Below, piece after piece: positions 17,505-26,189 of a DNA stretch of 64,000 bases. The notes under the pieces are model-generated. The model was not told the DNA's origin and made no database searches. It was given only the letters and a program-made list of their open reading frames with translations. Position 1 is the first letter of the stretch. Every line of letters begins with the position of its first letter. This stretch comes from Chelativorans sp. YIM 93263 (lineage in GTDB: Bacteria; Pseudomonadota; Alphaproteobacteria; Rhizobiales; Rhizobiaceae), in NCBI RefSeq assembly GCF_028767125.1, contig NZ_JAKCWP010000006.1, forward strand, positions 62,001 through 126,000. The letters are read 5' to 3'. Both the position numbers and the translations under genes were made by a program.

Positions 17505-18662
17505 CTATCGCGGCATGCCGCCGAGCCAGACCTGCCGCACGTTGAGATCGTTGTCCAGCAGAACGATATCCGCGCAAGCGCCGGGGCGCAGGAACCCGTA
17601 TTCGCGCTCGATCCCCAGATAGGTAGCCGGATAGGCACTCGCCATTCTGAGCGATTCTTCCACCGGCAATTCCAGCTTCTGCACGCCGAAACGCACGGCG
17701 GAAGCCATGTCGAGGTCGGACCCGGCAAGCGTTCCGTCGTCCAGAACCAGCTTGGAGCACGCCTCTCCCGGCTCCCGGCGCACGGTGCGCCCATTAAGTT
17801 CGAAGCTTTGGTCCTCGCTTCCCACCAGCGCCATGGCGTCGGTTACATGGTAAAGTCGGCCCGGCCCGCGCTTGGCGCGAAGCGCGGTGCGCAAGGCAAC
17901 GGGATCGGCGTGATGGCCGTCCGCGATCATGCCCCCCCACGCGCCTCCGGTGTCGAGTGCGGCACCGACCAAGCCGGGCGCACGGTGGGAAAGTCCGCTC
18001 ATCGCATTGAAGAGATGGGTCACGCCGCGAACACCGGCGCCGAACAGGCGCTGTGCCTCCTCGCATGTGCAATCCGTGTGCCCCAGGCTGAGAATGACGC
18101 CGGCTCTCGCAAGCCGCTCGACCTGTTTCTCGGTAACCTGCTCCGCGGCGACCGTAACGTGCAAAACCGGCAGCGCCTCCGCCGCGCGGCAAAGCCGCTC
18201 AAGTTCCTCCTCGTCCAACGGATGCATGAGCTCGGCCAGGTGCGCGCCGCGACGGGCGGGGGCGAGATGCGGCCCCTCAAGATGCAGGCCCGCGACGCCG
18301 TCCCGCGTTCCGGACGCTACTATAGCGCTTTCAATGGCTGCATCGGTTACCGCGCGCGCATCGGTGATCAGGGTCGGCAGCAGCGAAGTCGTGCCATAAC
18401 GGCGATGGGCGGCGGCGATAACCGCCGTCGTCTCCACCGAGGGCTCGTTATTGAACATCCGACCGCCGCCGCCATTCACCTGCACATCGATGAAGCCGGG
18501 CGCCAGTATCCCGCCCTCGAGCCGGGTGACGTCTTCGCGCCCGGAGATCTCGTGTTCCGGCACGAGCGCTTTGACACGCCCCTCCCCCATGATGATGGCT
18601 TCCGCGTCATGGAAGCGCTCGCCGTCGAAAATACGCGCGCCGACGATAACCGTCTCGTCCAT
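17505..18662 (-). CDS. nagA: N-acetylglucosamine-6-phosphate deacetylase
   Basis: 385 residues from ATG 18662, which overlaps the stop of the upstream SIS gene (TGATG) and begins MDETVIVGARIFDGERF. Amidohydrolase-fold signatures of NagA are present: GFIDVQVNGGGG, HLEGPHLAPARRGAH (metal-binding Glu), LGHTDC, THLFNAMSGLSHR and HVTDAMAL (catalytic Asp). It removes acetate from GlcNAc-6-P to give GlcN-6-P. Coupled downstream of a SIS-type deaminase, it forms a two-gene GlcNAc-6-P catabolic operon whose promoter shares a motif with the muropeptide locus at 43 kb. The frame extends to 18866 inside the SIS gene, which I reject. Confidence 0.94.
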   Translation of the reverse strand: MDETVIVGARIFDGERFHDAEAIIMGEGRVKALVPEHEISGREDVTRLEGGILAPGFIDVQVNGGGGRMFNNEPSVETTAVIAAAHRRYGTTSLLPTLITDARAVTDAAIESAIVASGTRDGVAGLHLEGPHLAPARRGAHLAELMHPLDEEELERLCRAAEALPVLHVTVAAEQVTEKQVERLARAGVILSLGHTDCTCEEAQRLFGAGVRGVTHLFNAMSGLSHRAPGLVGAALDTGGAWGGMIADGHHADPVALRTALRAKRGPGRLYHVTDAMALVGSEDQSFELNGRTVRREPGEACSKLVLDDGTLAGSDLDMASAVRFGVQKLELPVEESLRMASAYPATYLGIEREYGFLRPGACADIVLLDNDLNVRQVWLGGMPR

Positions 18663-19693
18663 CAGATGGTCTCCGTCACCTTCTTGAGCTTGTCCGGTGC
18701 ATCCGGGTCGAGCCCGCGCTCCCGGGTCAGGCGCTCGATCATCCGGTAATACGCGGCAAGCGCGGCAAGCGGGTCCAACTTGCCGTAGCCGGTGGAAGGC
18801 ATGGCAATGGTGCCCTCGCTCACCTCCACCGAAGAAAAAGTGACAACTCGCGCGCCGATCCCGCACAGCTTTTCCAGAATTGCCGTGCTTGAGGAAAGCG
18901 CTTCGTCTTTCGGCACAAACGCGAGGATGGGAAAGCCCTGATCAACGAGTTGCATCGGCCCATGCATCAGCTCGGCCAGCGAGAATGCCTCCGCATGCAG
19001 CTTCGCCGTTTCCTTGGCCTTGAGCGCGGCTTCAAGGGAAATGGCAAAGCCCGGTCCGCGTCCGGCTGTGTAAACGGACGACGCCTCGGTCATTGCCTGG
19101 AGCGCCGGCTCGTAGTCCGCCTCGCAGGCTTTTTGCAGCGCACTGGGCAGGCGCGCGAGGCCATCGGCCAGTTCCGCACTTCCGGTCGCCGCCTGGGTCA
19201 GCGCCGCCAATGCTGCCGCCGAGGCAATGAAGCTCTTGGTGGCGGCCACGCTTTTCTCCTCGCCCGCGTGGATGGGAAGCACCACATCGGCCTCCCGCGC
19301 CAGCGGGCTCTCAGCCGCATTGACCACGGCGACTGCCAGTGCGCCGCCGCGCTTCGCCGCATCCTGAACCGCAATGACATCCGGGCTCGCGCCCGACTGC
19401 GAAACCGTGATGTGGAGTGCGCCAGGCACGTTCAGCGGTGCGTGATAGACGGACGCGACCGACGGGCCGATGGAGGCAACCGGGACCCCGGTACCGATCT
19501 CGAAGAGATATTTAAAGAAGCTGACCGCATGGTCCGAGGAGCCGCGCGCGGCCACCGTGACGACCGGCGGGCGGCGCTCGGTCACGAAACGGCCGAGTTC
19601 CTCAAAGGTCCTGCGTTCATGCGCCAGCAGGCGCGCGACGACCTCTGGGGCTTCACCCGTTTCGCGGAACATCAGGGACGCTTCGCTCATCAT
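18662..19693 (-). CDS. SIS-domain glucosamine-6-phosphate deaminase/isomerase (NagB-II/GlmS C-half type)
   Basis: 343 residues containing two SIS (sugar isomerase) domains like the C-terminal half of GlmS but without the glutaminase half. Signatures are VAARGSSDHAVSFFKYL, TVSQSGASPDVIAV, KSVAATKSF and ISLEAALKAKETAKLHAEAF...MHGPMQLV. Such stand-alone proteins replace the unrelated NagB in many proteobacteria and convert GlcN-6-P to fructose-6-P and ammonia. Gene order and the TGATG overlap with nagA support this. AGGAG sits 4 nt before ATG 19693 and 7 nt before the next Met (19690), so either start is possible. Confidence 0.88.
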   Translation of the reverse strand: MMSEASLMFRETGEAPEVVARLLAHERRTFEELGRFVTERRPPVVTVAARGSSDHAVSFFKYLFEIGTGVPVASIGPSVASVYHAPLNVPGALHITVSQSGASPDVIAVQDAAKRGGALAVAVVNAAESPLAREADVVLPIHAGEEKSVAATKSFIASAAALAALTQAATGSAELADGLARLPSALQKACEADYEPALQAMTEASSVYTAGRGPGFAISLEAALKAKETAKLHAEAFSLAELMHGPMQLVDQGFPILAFVPKDEALSSSTAILEKLCGIGARVVTFSSVEVSEGTIAMPSTGYGKLDPLAALAAYYRMIERLTRERGLDPDAPDKLKKVTETI

Positions 19694-19726
19694 GTGTCTC
19701 CTCGCGCCAGTCGGCAGGAATATAAA

Positions 19727-19741
19727 ACCAATCTAATACCA
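19727..19741 (-). promoter_or_regulatory. Candidate regulator site upstream of the SIS-nagA operon
   Basis: On the minus strand the sequence reads TGGTATTAGATTGGT, 34 bp before the SIS gene start. It matches TGGTATTGTATTGGT at 43234-43248, upstream of the sugar ABC operon, at all but two positions. This suggests a common operator, most simply for the GntR-UTRA protein encoded at 57984, though that link is inference. Confidence 0.55.
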
Positions 19742-19805
19742 GATGCACGATCAACTCTTTCAGGTCAACGTGCGTCCGCACCCCCGGCGAGGGACGTCTT
19801 CACCT

Positions 19806-20174
19806 CTATCCCTCCAGATTCACATAGCTTTCCGGTCGAAAACGCGGCACGCAGAGGCAGTAGAACTCCAGGTCTTCCGCCCCATCATTGGTAATGCGCT
19901 GGGCAGCATCGGCGGGGATGATAACTTGATCCCCGACTCTCACCGGGTGTGCCTCGCCACCGATTTCCACAACACCGCGGCCTTTTCGCACAATGTAGCG
20001 CTCGGCAATTCCATCGAGCTTGTGAAGCTGCGTCGTTACGCCCGGCTCCACGCGGGCGATCGCCAGGGATGCTTCCGGCGAACTGGTATCGTTCAGGAGT
20101 TCCGTGATATGACAGCGTTCCTCGGTCCAGAATTCCTCGCGGCCCTTGTCCGCGACATACCAATCTGGGGTCAT
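19806..20174 (-). CDS. Small cupin-domain protein
   Basis: 122 residues forming a single cupin barrel. Cupin motif 1 is weak (PGVTTQLHKLDGIAERYIV), with motif 2 around RVGDQVIIPADAAQRI. It resembles the isolated sugar-isomerase-like cupin of mannose-6-P isomerase type II proteins and related binding domains. It lies between the SIS-nagA operon and the divergent nucleoside importer. Catalytic function is not assignable; a metal-dependent isomerase, dioxygenase-like or ligand-sensing role are all possible. Confidence 0.75.
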   Translation of the reverse strand: MTPDWYVADKGREEFWTEERCHITELLNDTSSPEASLAIARVEPGVTTQLHKLDGIAERYIVRKGRGVVEIGGEAHPVRVGDQVIIPADAAQRITNDGAEDLEFYCLCVPRFRPESYVNLEG

Positions 20175-20214
20175 TCGGGCGTCCTTTCAGCCGGATAAGC
20201 AAATATCAACGTGC

Positions 20215-20244
20215 TTGACAATTGTTAGAGGTCGCCTGTTATCT
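20215..20244 (+). promoter_or_regulatory. Predicted sigma-70-type promoter of the nucleoside importer operon
   Basis: TTGACA (20215-20220) and TTATCT (20239-20244) are spaced by 18 bp, about 90 bp before the binding-protein start. The TTGACA box and the TGTCAA at 20244-20249 form an inverted pair flanking the core promoter, a possible repressor site. Confidence 0.5.
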
Positions 20245-20333
20245 GTCAAAGAAAATCAACTGCATTATAAAATGCCGGGTGGACATTTGTTTGCGCCGGC
20301 CGCAAACGGCGTCGAGAGCGAGAGGAGTTGAAC

Positions 20334-21335
20334 ATGCGATATTGGGGGACGTTGCTGGCCGCGGGGGCGGCAGCATTTGTCACGGGCGCCGCATCGGCCC
20401 AGGAGCGATTTTTCGTCTATGTCTCGCCGGATCCGATCGGCGTAAACGCCTTCCTTCAGCTGGGCGAGTCCGGGATCGAGGCAGCAGGCGAGCAATACGA
20501 CGCCGAGGTCCGCACCTATGAGAGCCGCACGGCTTCCGAGCGGATGGATAATGTGAACGCCGCCGTGAACGAGGGAGCCGATATTGTCGTCCTGCTCGGC
20601 TTTGAGTTCAACGACGTCGTGCGGCAGATCGCGCCCACCGCGCCCGATACGCAGTTCCTCATTGTCGACCAGTGCATTGACGACCGGCCAGAGAATGTTC
20701 ATTGCGCCGTCTTCCGCGAGTATGAAGCCAGCTATCTGCTCGGCGTGGAGGCCGGCATGCTGACCGAGACCGATCACGTCGGCGTGGTCGGCGCGCTGGA
20801 CATTCCCTTCCTGCACCGCCACACGGACGGCTTTACCGAGGGTGTGAAATCCGTCGCGCCGGATGTCGAAGTCGATGTGCGCTGGGTCGGGGGAGAAAAC
20901 CCGTTTGCCGATCCCGTCCGCGCGAAGGAGCAGGCCGTCGCCATGCATGCGGCCGGCGCGGACCACATCCTTTCGGCGACGTCCGGCGGCGATTTCGGCG
21001 TGTTCGAGGCCGCGGAGGCTGAAGACTTCAAGGTCTTCACCGTCGACGTAAACCACTGCCCTGCAGTGCCCGGGCATGTTGTGGATGTCATGCTGAAGCG
21101 CGTCGACACCGCCATGGTGCAGGCCATCGGCGCCATTCTGGAAGGCGAGCACGTGATGATGTCCCTCGGGCTCGCCGAAGGCGGTATGTCCACCCTGGCG
21201 CTGGAGGACAACGGGTTGGCCGAAAGCCAATGCCTGATCGCCGAGCATCCCGAAGTCATCGAAAAGGTGCGCCGGGTCGCGAACGAGATCAAGGACGGGA
21301 CGCTGGAGCTCGAAGATCCGATGTTCGCCCAGTGA
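20334..21335 (+). CDS. BMP-family ABC transporter substrate-binding protein (PnrA-like)
   Basis: 333 residues with a signal peptide (MRYWGTLLAAGAAAFVTGAA, cleavage near SAQE). AGGAG six nt upstream fixes ATG 20334 over an in-frame TTG at 20328. The mature protein has the Bmp/PnrA pattern: binding-site stretch ADIVVLLGFEFNDVV, FLIVDQCID, EYEASYLLGVEAG and HTDGFTEGV. This family binds purine nucleosides or related bases. It heads an operon with two-domain ATPase, two permeases, an amidohydrolase and a nucleoside phosphorylase, which strengthens the purine assignment. Confidence 0.88.
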   Translation: MRYWGTLLAAGAAAFVTGAASAQERFFVYVSPDPIGVNAFLQLGESGIEAAGEQYDAEVRTYESRTASERMDNVNAAVNEGADIVVLLGFEFNDVVRQIAPTAPDTQFLIVDQCIDDRPENVHCAVFREYEASYLLGVEAGMLTETDHVGVVGALDIPFLHRHTDGFTEGVKSVAPDVEVDVRWVGGENPFADPVRAKEQAVAMHAAGADHILSATSGGDFGVFEAAEAEDFKVFTVDVNHCPAVPGHVVDVMLKRVDTAMVQAIGAILEGEHVMMSLGLAEGGMSTLALEDNGLAESQCLIAEHPEVIEKVRRVANEIKDGTLELEDPMFAQ

Positions 21336-21379
21336 GGTGCCGCGCCAAAAGCAAACGGCAGCGTTGACGGGACCGGCCG

Positions 21380-22900
21380 ATGCGCGTCGACCTTTCCGGC
21401 ATAACCGTCCGCTTCGGCCCGGTCACCGCGGTCGATGACGTCTCGCTGGGCATCGAGCCCGGCGAGATTCATGCCGTCCTCGGCGAAAACGGGGCCGGCA
21501 AATCCACGCTCATGAATGCCCTCTTCGGTCTCGTCCGGCCGGAGAGCGGCACGATCTCCGTGGACGGGAAAGAGCGGCAGTGGACCTCTCCGCAGGACGC
21601 CATCGGGGCCGGCCTCGGCATGGTGCATCAGCATTTCATGCTGCAGGACTCCATGTCCGTCTTGGAGAACATCGTCCTGTGTTCCGAGCCGGCGAACAGT
21701 CTCGGCTTCATCAGCTTCGCCGAAGCTCGCCGCCACCTCGATGAACGGGCGCAAGGTCACGGCATCGCACTGCCACTCGACCGGCAGGTCGGTGCGCTCT
21801 CGGTAGGCGAGAAGCAGGTGGTGGAGATCCTCAAGCTGCTCTATCGCGACGCCCGCGTTCTCATCCTTGATGAGCCGACCTCCGTGCTCACTCCTCAGGA
21901 GAAGGACCGGCTCTTCGCCGTCCTGCGTAGCTTTCGCGCGGAAGGCCGCGCCATCGTGCTCATCACGCACAAGCTGGACGAGGTTATGGAGATCGCCGAC
22001 CACGTCAGCGTCATGCGCGGCGGGCGGCTGATCTCCTCCGAGCCGCTTTCGGCAACGTCCAAGGACCGCATTGCCCGCGAGATCATCGGCGGCGAACTTC
22101 CGCCCACGCGCGAGCGCAAGAAGCGTCCTTTGGGGGATGTGGTTTTGTCGGCCGAAAACCTGGAGATCGCCGGGCGCGGCTTCACCGTGGGGCCGCTTTC
22201 CTTCTCCGTGCGCGCTGGAGAAATCGTCGGCATCGCGGGCGTCAGCGGCAACGGCCAGGCGGATCTTGTCGAAGCTCTTGTCGGGCTCAAGCGGCCGCTT
22301 GCCGGCACGGTCTCCCTGCTCGACCAGCGCATAGAACAACAGGATATCGAGGCCCGGCGCCACATCGGCATGAGCTACATCCCCGAAGACCGCCAGCGCA
22401 CAGGTCTAGCCCTTGGCGCGACGGCCAGCGAAAACGCCAATGCCGGGCGTGACGACCGCGCCGCCTTCGCGCGCGGTCCCTTCCTCAATCGCGGGGCCAT
22501 GGCGGATTTCGCCCGCGCGCTTATCGATCGCTTCCGCATCCGCGTGGCGGGGCCATCGGCCGCGGCGGATACCATGTCGGGCGGCAACAAGCAGAAGCTG
22601 GTGGTCGGGCGCGAGCTCGCCCGCAACACGCCGCTGGTCATCGCCGAAAACCCCACCTGGGGCGTGGATATCGGCGCCATCGACTTCATTTATGGCGAGC
22701 TGATGCGCATGCGCGACGAAGGCCATGCCGTTTTGCTGATTTCCACCGAGCTTGACGAGATCCTCGCGCTCTCCGACCGCATCCTCGTCATGTATGAGGG
22801 CAGGATTGCCGGCGAAGTCTCGGGCGAGGAAGCCGACCGCGACCAAATCGGCAGCCTGATGACCTCGCGCGCGGCCGACGCGCTGGCGGAGGTCGCATGA
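21380..22900 (+). CDS. ABC transporter ATP-binding protein, double-domain (nucleoside importer)
   Basis: 506 residues with two nucleotide-binding domains. The first has Walker A GENGAGKSTLM, signature LSVGEKQ and Walker B ILDEPTSVLTPQE. The second has a degenerate Walker A (GVSGNGQADL), signature MSGGNKQK and a Walker B-like IAENPTWGVD. The degenerate second site is typical of YufO/RbsA-like ATPases of BMP-type nucleoside importers. It overlaps the following permease gene by 4 bp (ATGA). Confidence 0.92.
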   Translation: MRVDLSGITVRFGPVTAVDDVSLGIEPGEIHAVLGENGAGKSTLMNALFGLVRPESGTISVDGKERQWTSPQDAIGAGLGMVHQHFMLQDSMSVLENIVLCSEPANSLGFISFAEARRHLDERAQGHGIALPLDRQVGALSVGEKQVVEILKLLYRDARVLILDEPTSVLTPQEKDRLFAVLRSFRAEGRAIVLITHKLDEVMEIADHVSVMRGGRLISSEPLSATSKDRIAREIIGGELPPTRERKKRPLGDVVLSAENLEIAGRGFTVGPLSFSVRAGEIVGIAGVSGNGQADLVEALVGLKRPLAGTVSLLDQRIEQQDIEARRHIGMSYIPEDRQRTGLALGATASENANAGRDDRAAFARGPFLNRGAMADFARALIDRFRIRVAGPSAAADTMSGGNKQKLVVGRELARNTPLVIAENPTWGVDIGAIDFIYGELMRMRDEGHAVLLISTELDEILALSDRILVMYEGRIAGEVSGEEADRDQIGSLMTSRAADALAEVA

Positions 22901-23958
22901 AGACGCTGCGCGGCATTCTCTCCGGCGAGGCGCTGTCCTGGGCCGGCGCCGTAGCGGCCATCCTCGCCGTTTTCCTCGTGCTCATGCTGATGGTGGGCGC
23001 GCCGATCATCGAGGCGCTCCAAGGCTTTTTCAGCGGCGCGTTCGGCGGGCGGCGCTACGCCTATTTGATGACGACGCTCAGCCGCACAACCCTCATCGCC
23101 GGCATGGCGATTTCCGTGATGCTGAGCTTCCGCGCCGGGCTCTTCAACATCGGCGGCGAGGGCCAGCTCGTCGTCGGCGGGCTGGTGGCCGCGCTGGTCG
23201 GAGTGCTCCTGCCCGGGCCGCCGCTCTTCGTGCTGACGGCCTCCATCCTTGCCGCCATGGTTGCCGGCGGGCTCTGGGCCCTGCTGGCCGGTGTCCTGCA
23301 GCTTTATGTGGGCGTGCCCCTGCTGGTCGGCTCGCTGCTTCTGAATTACCCCGCCCGATACCTCGCCTCCTATATGGTCGCGCATCCATACCGGGATGTG
23401 CAGTCCGGCATGATCCAGTCTCACCTTGTGCCAATGGAGACCTGGCTACCCTATTTTCCCGGCACGCGTCTCGACATCGGCATTCTGTTCGTCGGTGTGG
23501 CGGCCGCCTTCGCCATCGTCTACAGCTACACGACCGTGCACGGCTACCATTCGCGGCTTAATGGACTTTCGCCCGATTTCGCCCGTGCCGTCGGCCTGCC
23601 GGTCAAGAAGCTCACACTCCAGACGCTCGCCATGAGCGGCGCGATCGCCGGCCTCGTCGGGGCGGTCGCCGTTTTCGGCATCCACCACCGCTATATCGAC
23701 GGCATGCTGGTCCAGCCGCTTTACGCCTGGACGGGCATCATCGCCGTGCTGCTCGTCAACATGGTGCCTTGGGCCGTGCCCTTGTCCGGCTTCTTCTTCG
23801 CCGCGGTGCAGACGGGTGCCGCAGGCATGGAGCGCGCGGCGAGCGTGCCCAAGGAAATCGCCTTTATCATGCAGGCCGTCATCATCCTGTTCGTCGCCTC
23901 CCGTGTTTCCGGCGCGCTCACCGCCTCCTCCACGCGCAGGGAGACGGACAATGTTTGA
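22897..23958 (+). CDS. ABC transporter permease (BMP/nucleoside type, YufP-like)
   Basis: 353 residues, about ten hydrophobic segments. The motif FRAGLFNIGGEGQLVVGGL near residue 80 is the hallmark of BPD_transp_2 permeases that partner BMP-type binding proteins, followed by GVPLLVGSLLLNYPARYLAS and a loop VKKLTLQTLAMSGAIAGLVG typical of the coupling region. Overlaps both neighbours (4 bp with the ATPase gene, 8 bp with the next permease), so the three are translationally coupled. Confidence 0.9.
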   Translation: MKTLRGILSGEALSWAGAVAAILAVFLVLMLMVGAPIIEALQGFFSGAFGGRRYAYLMTTLSRTTLIAGMAISVMLSFRAGLFNIGGEGQLVVGGLVAALVGVLLPGPPLFVLTASILAAMVAGGLWALLAGVLQLYVGVPLLVGSLLLNYPARYLASYMVAHPYRDVQSGMIQSHLVPMETWLPYFPGTRLDIGILFVGVAAAFAIVYSYTTVHGYHSRLNGLSPDFARAVGLPVKKLTLQTLAMSGAIAGLVGAVAVFGIHHRYIDGMLVQPLYAWTGIIAVLLVNMVPWAVPLSGFFFAAVQTGAAGMERAASVPKEIAFIMQAVIILFVASRVSGALTASSTRRETDNV

Positions 23959-24853
23959 GCTGATCTTCGATCCCTCTTTCGCGGAATCTATACCCCGCTT
24001 CGTCACGCCCATTCTGCTGGCCGCGCTCGGCGGCGCGCTCTGCGAGCGCGCGGGCGTCTTCAACATAGGACTCGAAGGCTTCATCCTCACCGGCGCTTTC
24101 TTTGCCGTGCTCGGCTCTTACTATACCGGATCACCGTGGATTGGAGCGCTGACCGCCATCCTAGCCGGCATCATGCTGGGCCTCGTCTTCGCCGAGTTCA
24201 ACCTGCGCCGCGGCGGCAATCCGATTGTCGTGTCCATCGCCATCAACATCCTGGCAGCTGGGCTCACCACCTACCTCCTGCGCGCAATTTTCGACGTCAT
24301 CGGCGCTTTCACCGATCCCAATATCGTGCCGTTCCGCCCCATCCACATTCCACTGGTCGAGTCCATCCCCTTCCTCGGGCGCGTGCTCAGCGGCCAGCCC
24401 GTGCTGTTCTACATCGCCGTGGCGGCCGTGCCCGCGATCCACTACTTCCTCGCGCGCCACCGGTTGGGCCTGCGCATTCGCGCGGCAGGCGAAAACCCGG
24501 CTGCCCTGGTCGCCGGCGGCGTGAGCCCGCGCATCGTGCAGCTCTGGTCGCTGATCGGCTGCGGCGCATTGTGCGGCCTGGCGGGTGCCCAGCTTTCCAT
24601 CGCCAATGTCAGCTTGTTCGTGGAGAACATGAGCGCCGGGCGCGGCTGGATCGCGGTTGTGGCCGTGCTTTTGACGCGCGGGCGCCCTTGGCCGCTCTTT
24701 CTCATCGCCATCATCTTTGGCGCGGTGGACAGCCTGTCCTTCCGCGTGCAAGGTTTGGGCCTCGCGCAACAATTCACCGACATGATGCCCTATGTCGCCA
24801 CCCTTCTGGTGCTTGTTGCGCTGTCATGGTGGCGCAAACGGCAGACAATTTGA
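23951..24853 (+). CDS. ABC transporter permease (BMP/nucleoside type, YufQ-like)
   Basis: 300 residues from ATG 23951, 8 bp inside the end of the preceding permease gene. The ALCERAGVFNIGLEGFILTGAF motif near residue 40 is the second BPD_transp_2 permease signature, and GENPAALVAGGVSP is the typical cytoplasmic coupling sequence. It completes the heterodimeric channel. The frame is open further upstream, but that part runs through the other permease in a different frame. Confidence 0.9.
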   Translation: MFELIFDPSFAESIPRFVTPILLAALGGALCERAGVFNIGLEGFILTGAFFAVLGSYYTGSPWIGALTAILAGIMLGLVFAEFNLRRGGNPIVVSIAINILAAGLTTYLLRAIFDVIGAFTDPNIVPFRPIHIPLVESIPFLGRVLSGQPVLFYIAVAAVPAIHYFLARHRLGLRIRAAGENPAALVAGGVSPRIVQLWSLIGCGALCGLAGAQLSIANVSLFVENMSAGRGWIAVVAVLLTRGRPWPLFLIAIIFGAVDSLSFRVQGLGLAQQFTDMMPYVATLLVLVALSWWRKRQTI

Positions 24854-24863
24854 GGAGGCGGCC

Positions 24864-26180
24864 ATGACGGATCTCGTCATCAGGAACACAACAATCGTGA
24901 CCTGCGACGGCCAAAACACCGTGCTCACCGATGGCGGCGTGGCAGTGGAAAACGGCCGGATAACCCGCATTGCTCCGTCCAGCGAGCTGGAATCTGCGGC
25001 CTCCAACGCCCGGGAGGTGGTGGACGGCACCGGCCACATCCTCATGCCGGGCCTCGTCAACGCTCATTGCCATGCCGGCGACAGCCTGTTCCGCGGCTTG
25101 GTAGAGGACCTGCCGCTGGAGCCATGGCTGCAGGTCGTGTGGAAGGCGCAAGGCGCCACCCTGAACCGCGAAACCACCCGCCTGGGCAGCATGCTCGGCT
25201 TGTCGGAGCTTCTGCTTTCCGGCGTCACCACGACGATGGACATGTTCTGGTATCCGGACGAGACGGTGCACGCCGCCCGCACCCTCGGCGCGCGTATCTC
25301 CACCGGCGGCATCTTCTTCGACCCACCCGGCGTGACCGGTGACGACCTGAAAGGCCGCATCGCCGCCGCCGAGCGCTTCTTCGAGGAATTCGGCGACGCC
25401 GAGGATGTCTTCCCCGCGGTCCTGCCGCACGGTGCCTACACGGTCTCCCCCGACAATCTGAAGACGGCAAAGCAGATCGCCGACCGCCACGGTGCCCTCT
25501 TCTGCACCCATGCAGCCGAAACCCGCGCCGAACAGGCGGATATATCCAGCCGCTACGGCCGCACCGTCATCCGTCATCTCGACCATTTGGGGCTGCTCGA
25601 CGAGCGCACGGTGCTCGCCCACTGCGTCCACCTGGACGACGAGGAGATCGACATTCTGGCACGCAGCGGGGCCTCGGCGGTGCACAACCCCATGTCCAAC
25701 CTGAAGCTCGCCTCCGGCTTTGCGCGCGTGCCGGAAATGCTGACCGCGGGCATCCCCCTGGCGCTCGGCACGGACGGTGCGATCAGCGGCAACGATCTCG
25801 ACATGTGGATGGCGCTGCGCCTCGCCGCCACCATGCACAAGGGCTATACTGGGCGCGCCGATGCCGTCTCCACCGCGCAGGCGCTGGCCATGGCAACAAC
25901 CGCCGGCGCGAAGTCGCTCGACGCCGAAGAGCGTATCGGCAGCCTGGAGCCCGGCAAATTCGCCGACATGATCCTGATTGACATCAAGCGCCCGCATGCC
26001 GTGCCCATGTTCGATCCGGTGACGCACCTCGTCTATTCCACGGCGAAGTCTGACGTGCGCCACGTTTTCGTCGGAGGACGGCAAGTCGTGCGCAATGGCG
26101 CGCTCACGCAGCACGACATTGCAGAGACCATCGCGCAAGTCGAGCAACTTCAACCGAAGATCGCCGCCAGCATTGCCTAA
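24864..26180 (+). CDS. Amidohydrolase, nucleoside/base deaminase-like (MtaD/SAH-deaminase/Atz family)
   Basis: 438 residues from ATG 24864, preceded by GAGGAGG. The cytosine-deaminase-like amidohydrolase fold is shown by MPGLVNAHCHAGDSLFRG (metal His68, His70), HAAETRAEQ, LAHCVHLDDEE and LGTDGAISGNDLDMW (metal Asp). The family deaminates adenosine derivatives, guanine, 8-oxoguanine or s-triazines. Position between a purine-nucleoside importer and a nucleoside phosphorylase suggests deamination of an imported purine nucleoside or base; the exact substrate is open. Confidence 0.85.
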   Translation: MTDLVIRNTTIVTCDGQNTVLTDGGVAVENGRITRIAPSSELESAASNAREVVDGTGHILMPGLVNAHCHAGDSLFRGLVEDLPLEPWLQVVWKAQGATLNRETTRLGSMLGLSELLLSGVTTTMDMFWYPDETVHAARTLGARISTGGIFFDPPGVTGDDLKGRIAAAERFFEEFGDAEDVFPAVLPHGAYTVSPDNLKTAKQIADRHGALFCTHAAETRAEQADISSRYGRTVIRHLDHLGLLDERTVLAHCVHLDDEEIDILARSGASAVHNPMSNLKLASGFARVPEMLTAGIPLALGTDGAISGNDLDMWMALRLAATMHKGYTGRADAVSTAQALAMATTAGAKSLDAEERIGSLEPGKFADMILIDIKRPHAVPMFDPVTHLVYSTAKSDVRHVFVGGRQVVRNGALTQHDIAETIAQVEQLQPKIAASIA

Positions 26181-26189
26181 GGAGTATCG

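Noticed and set aside
20774-22363. 529-codon open frame antisense to the BMP protein and ATPase genes
   Set aside because: It spans two clear genes on the other strand and shows no family motif; typical shadow of high-GC coding DNA.
24774-26153. 459-codon open frame antisense to the amidohydrolase gene
   Set aside because: Shadow of a strongly supported gene; no motif and no start context.
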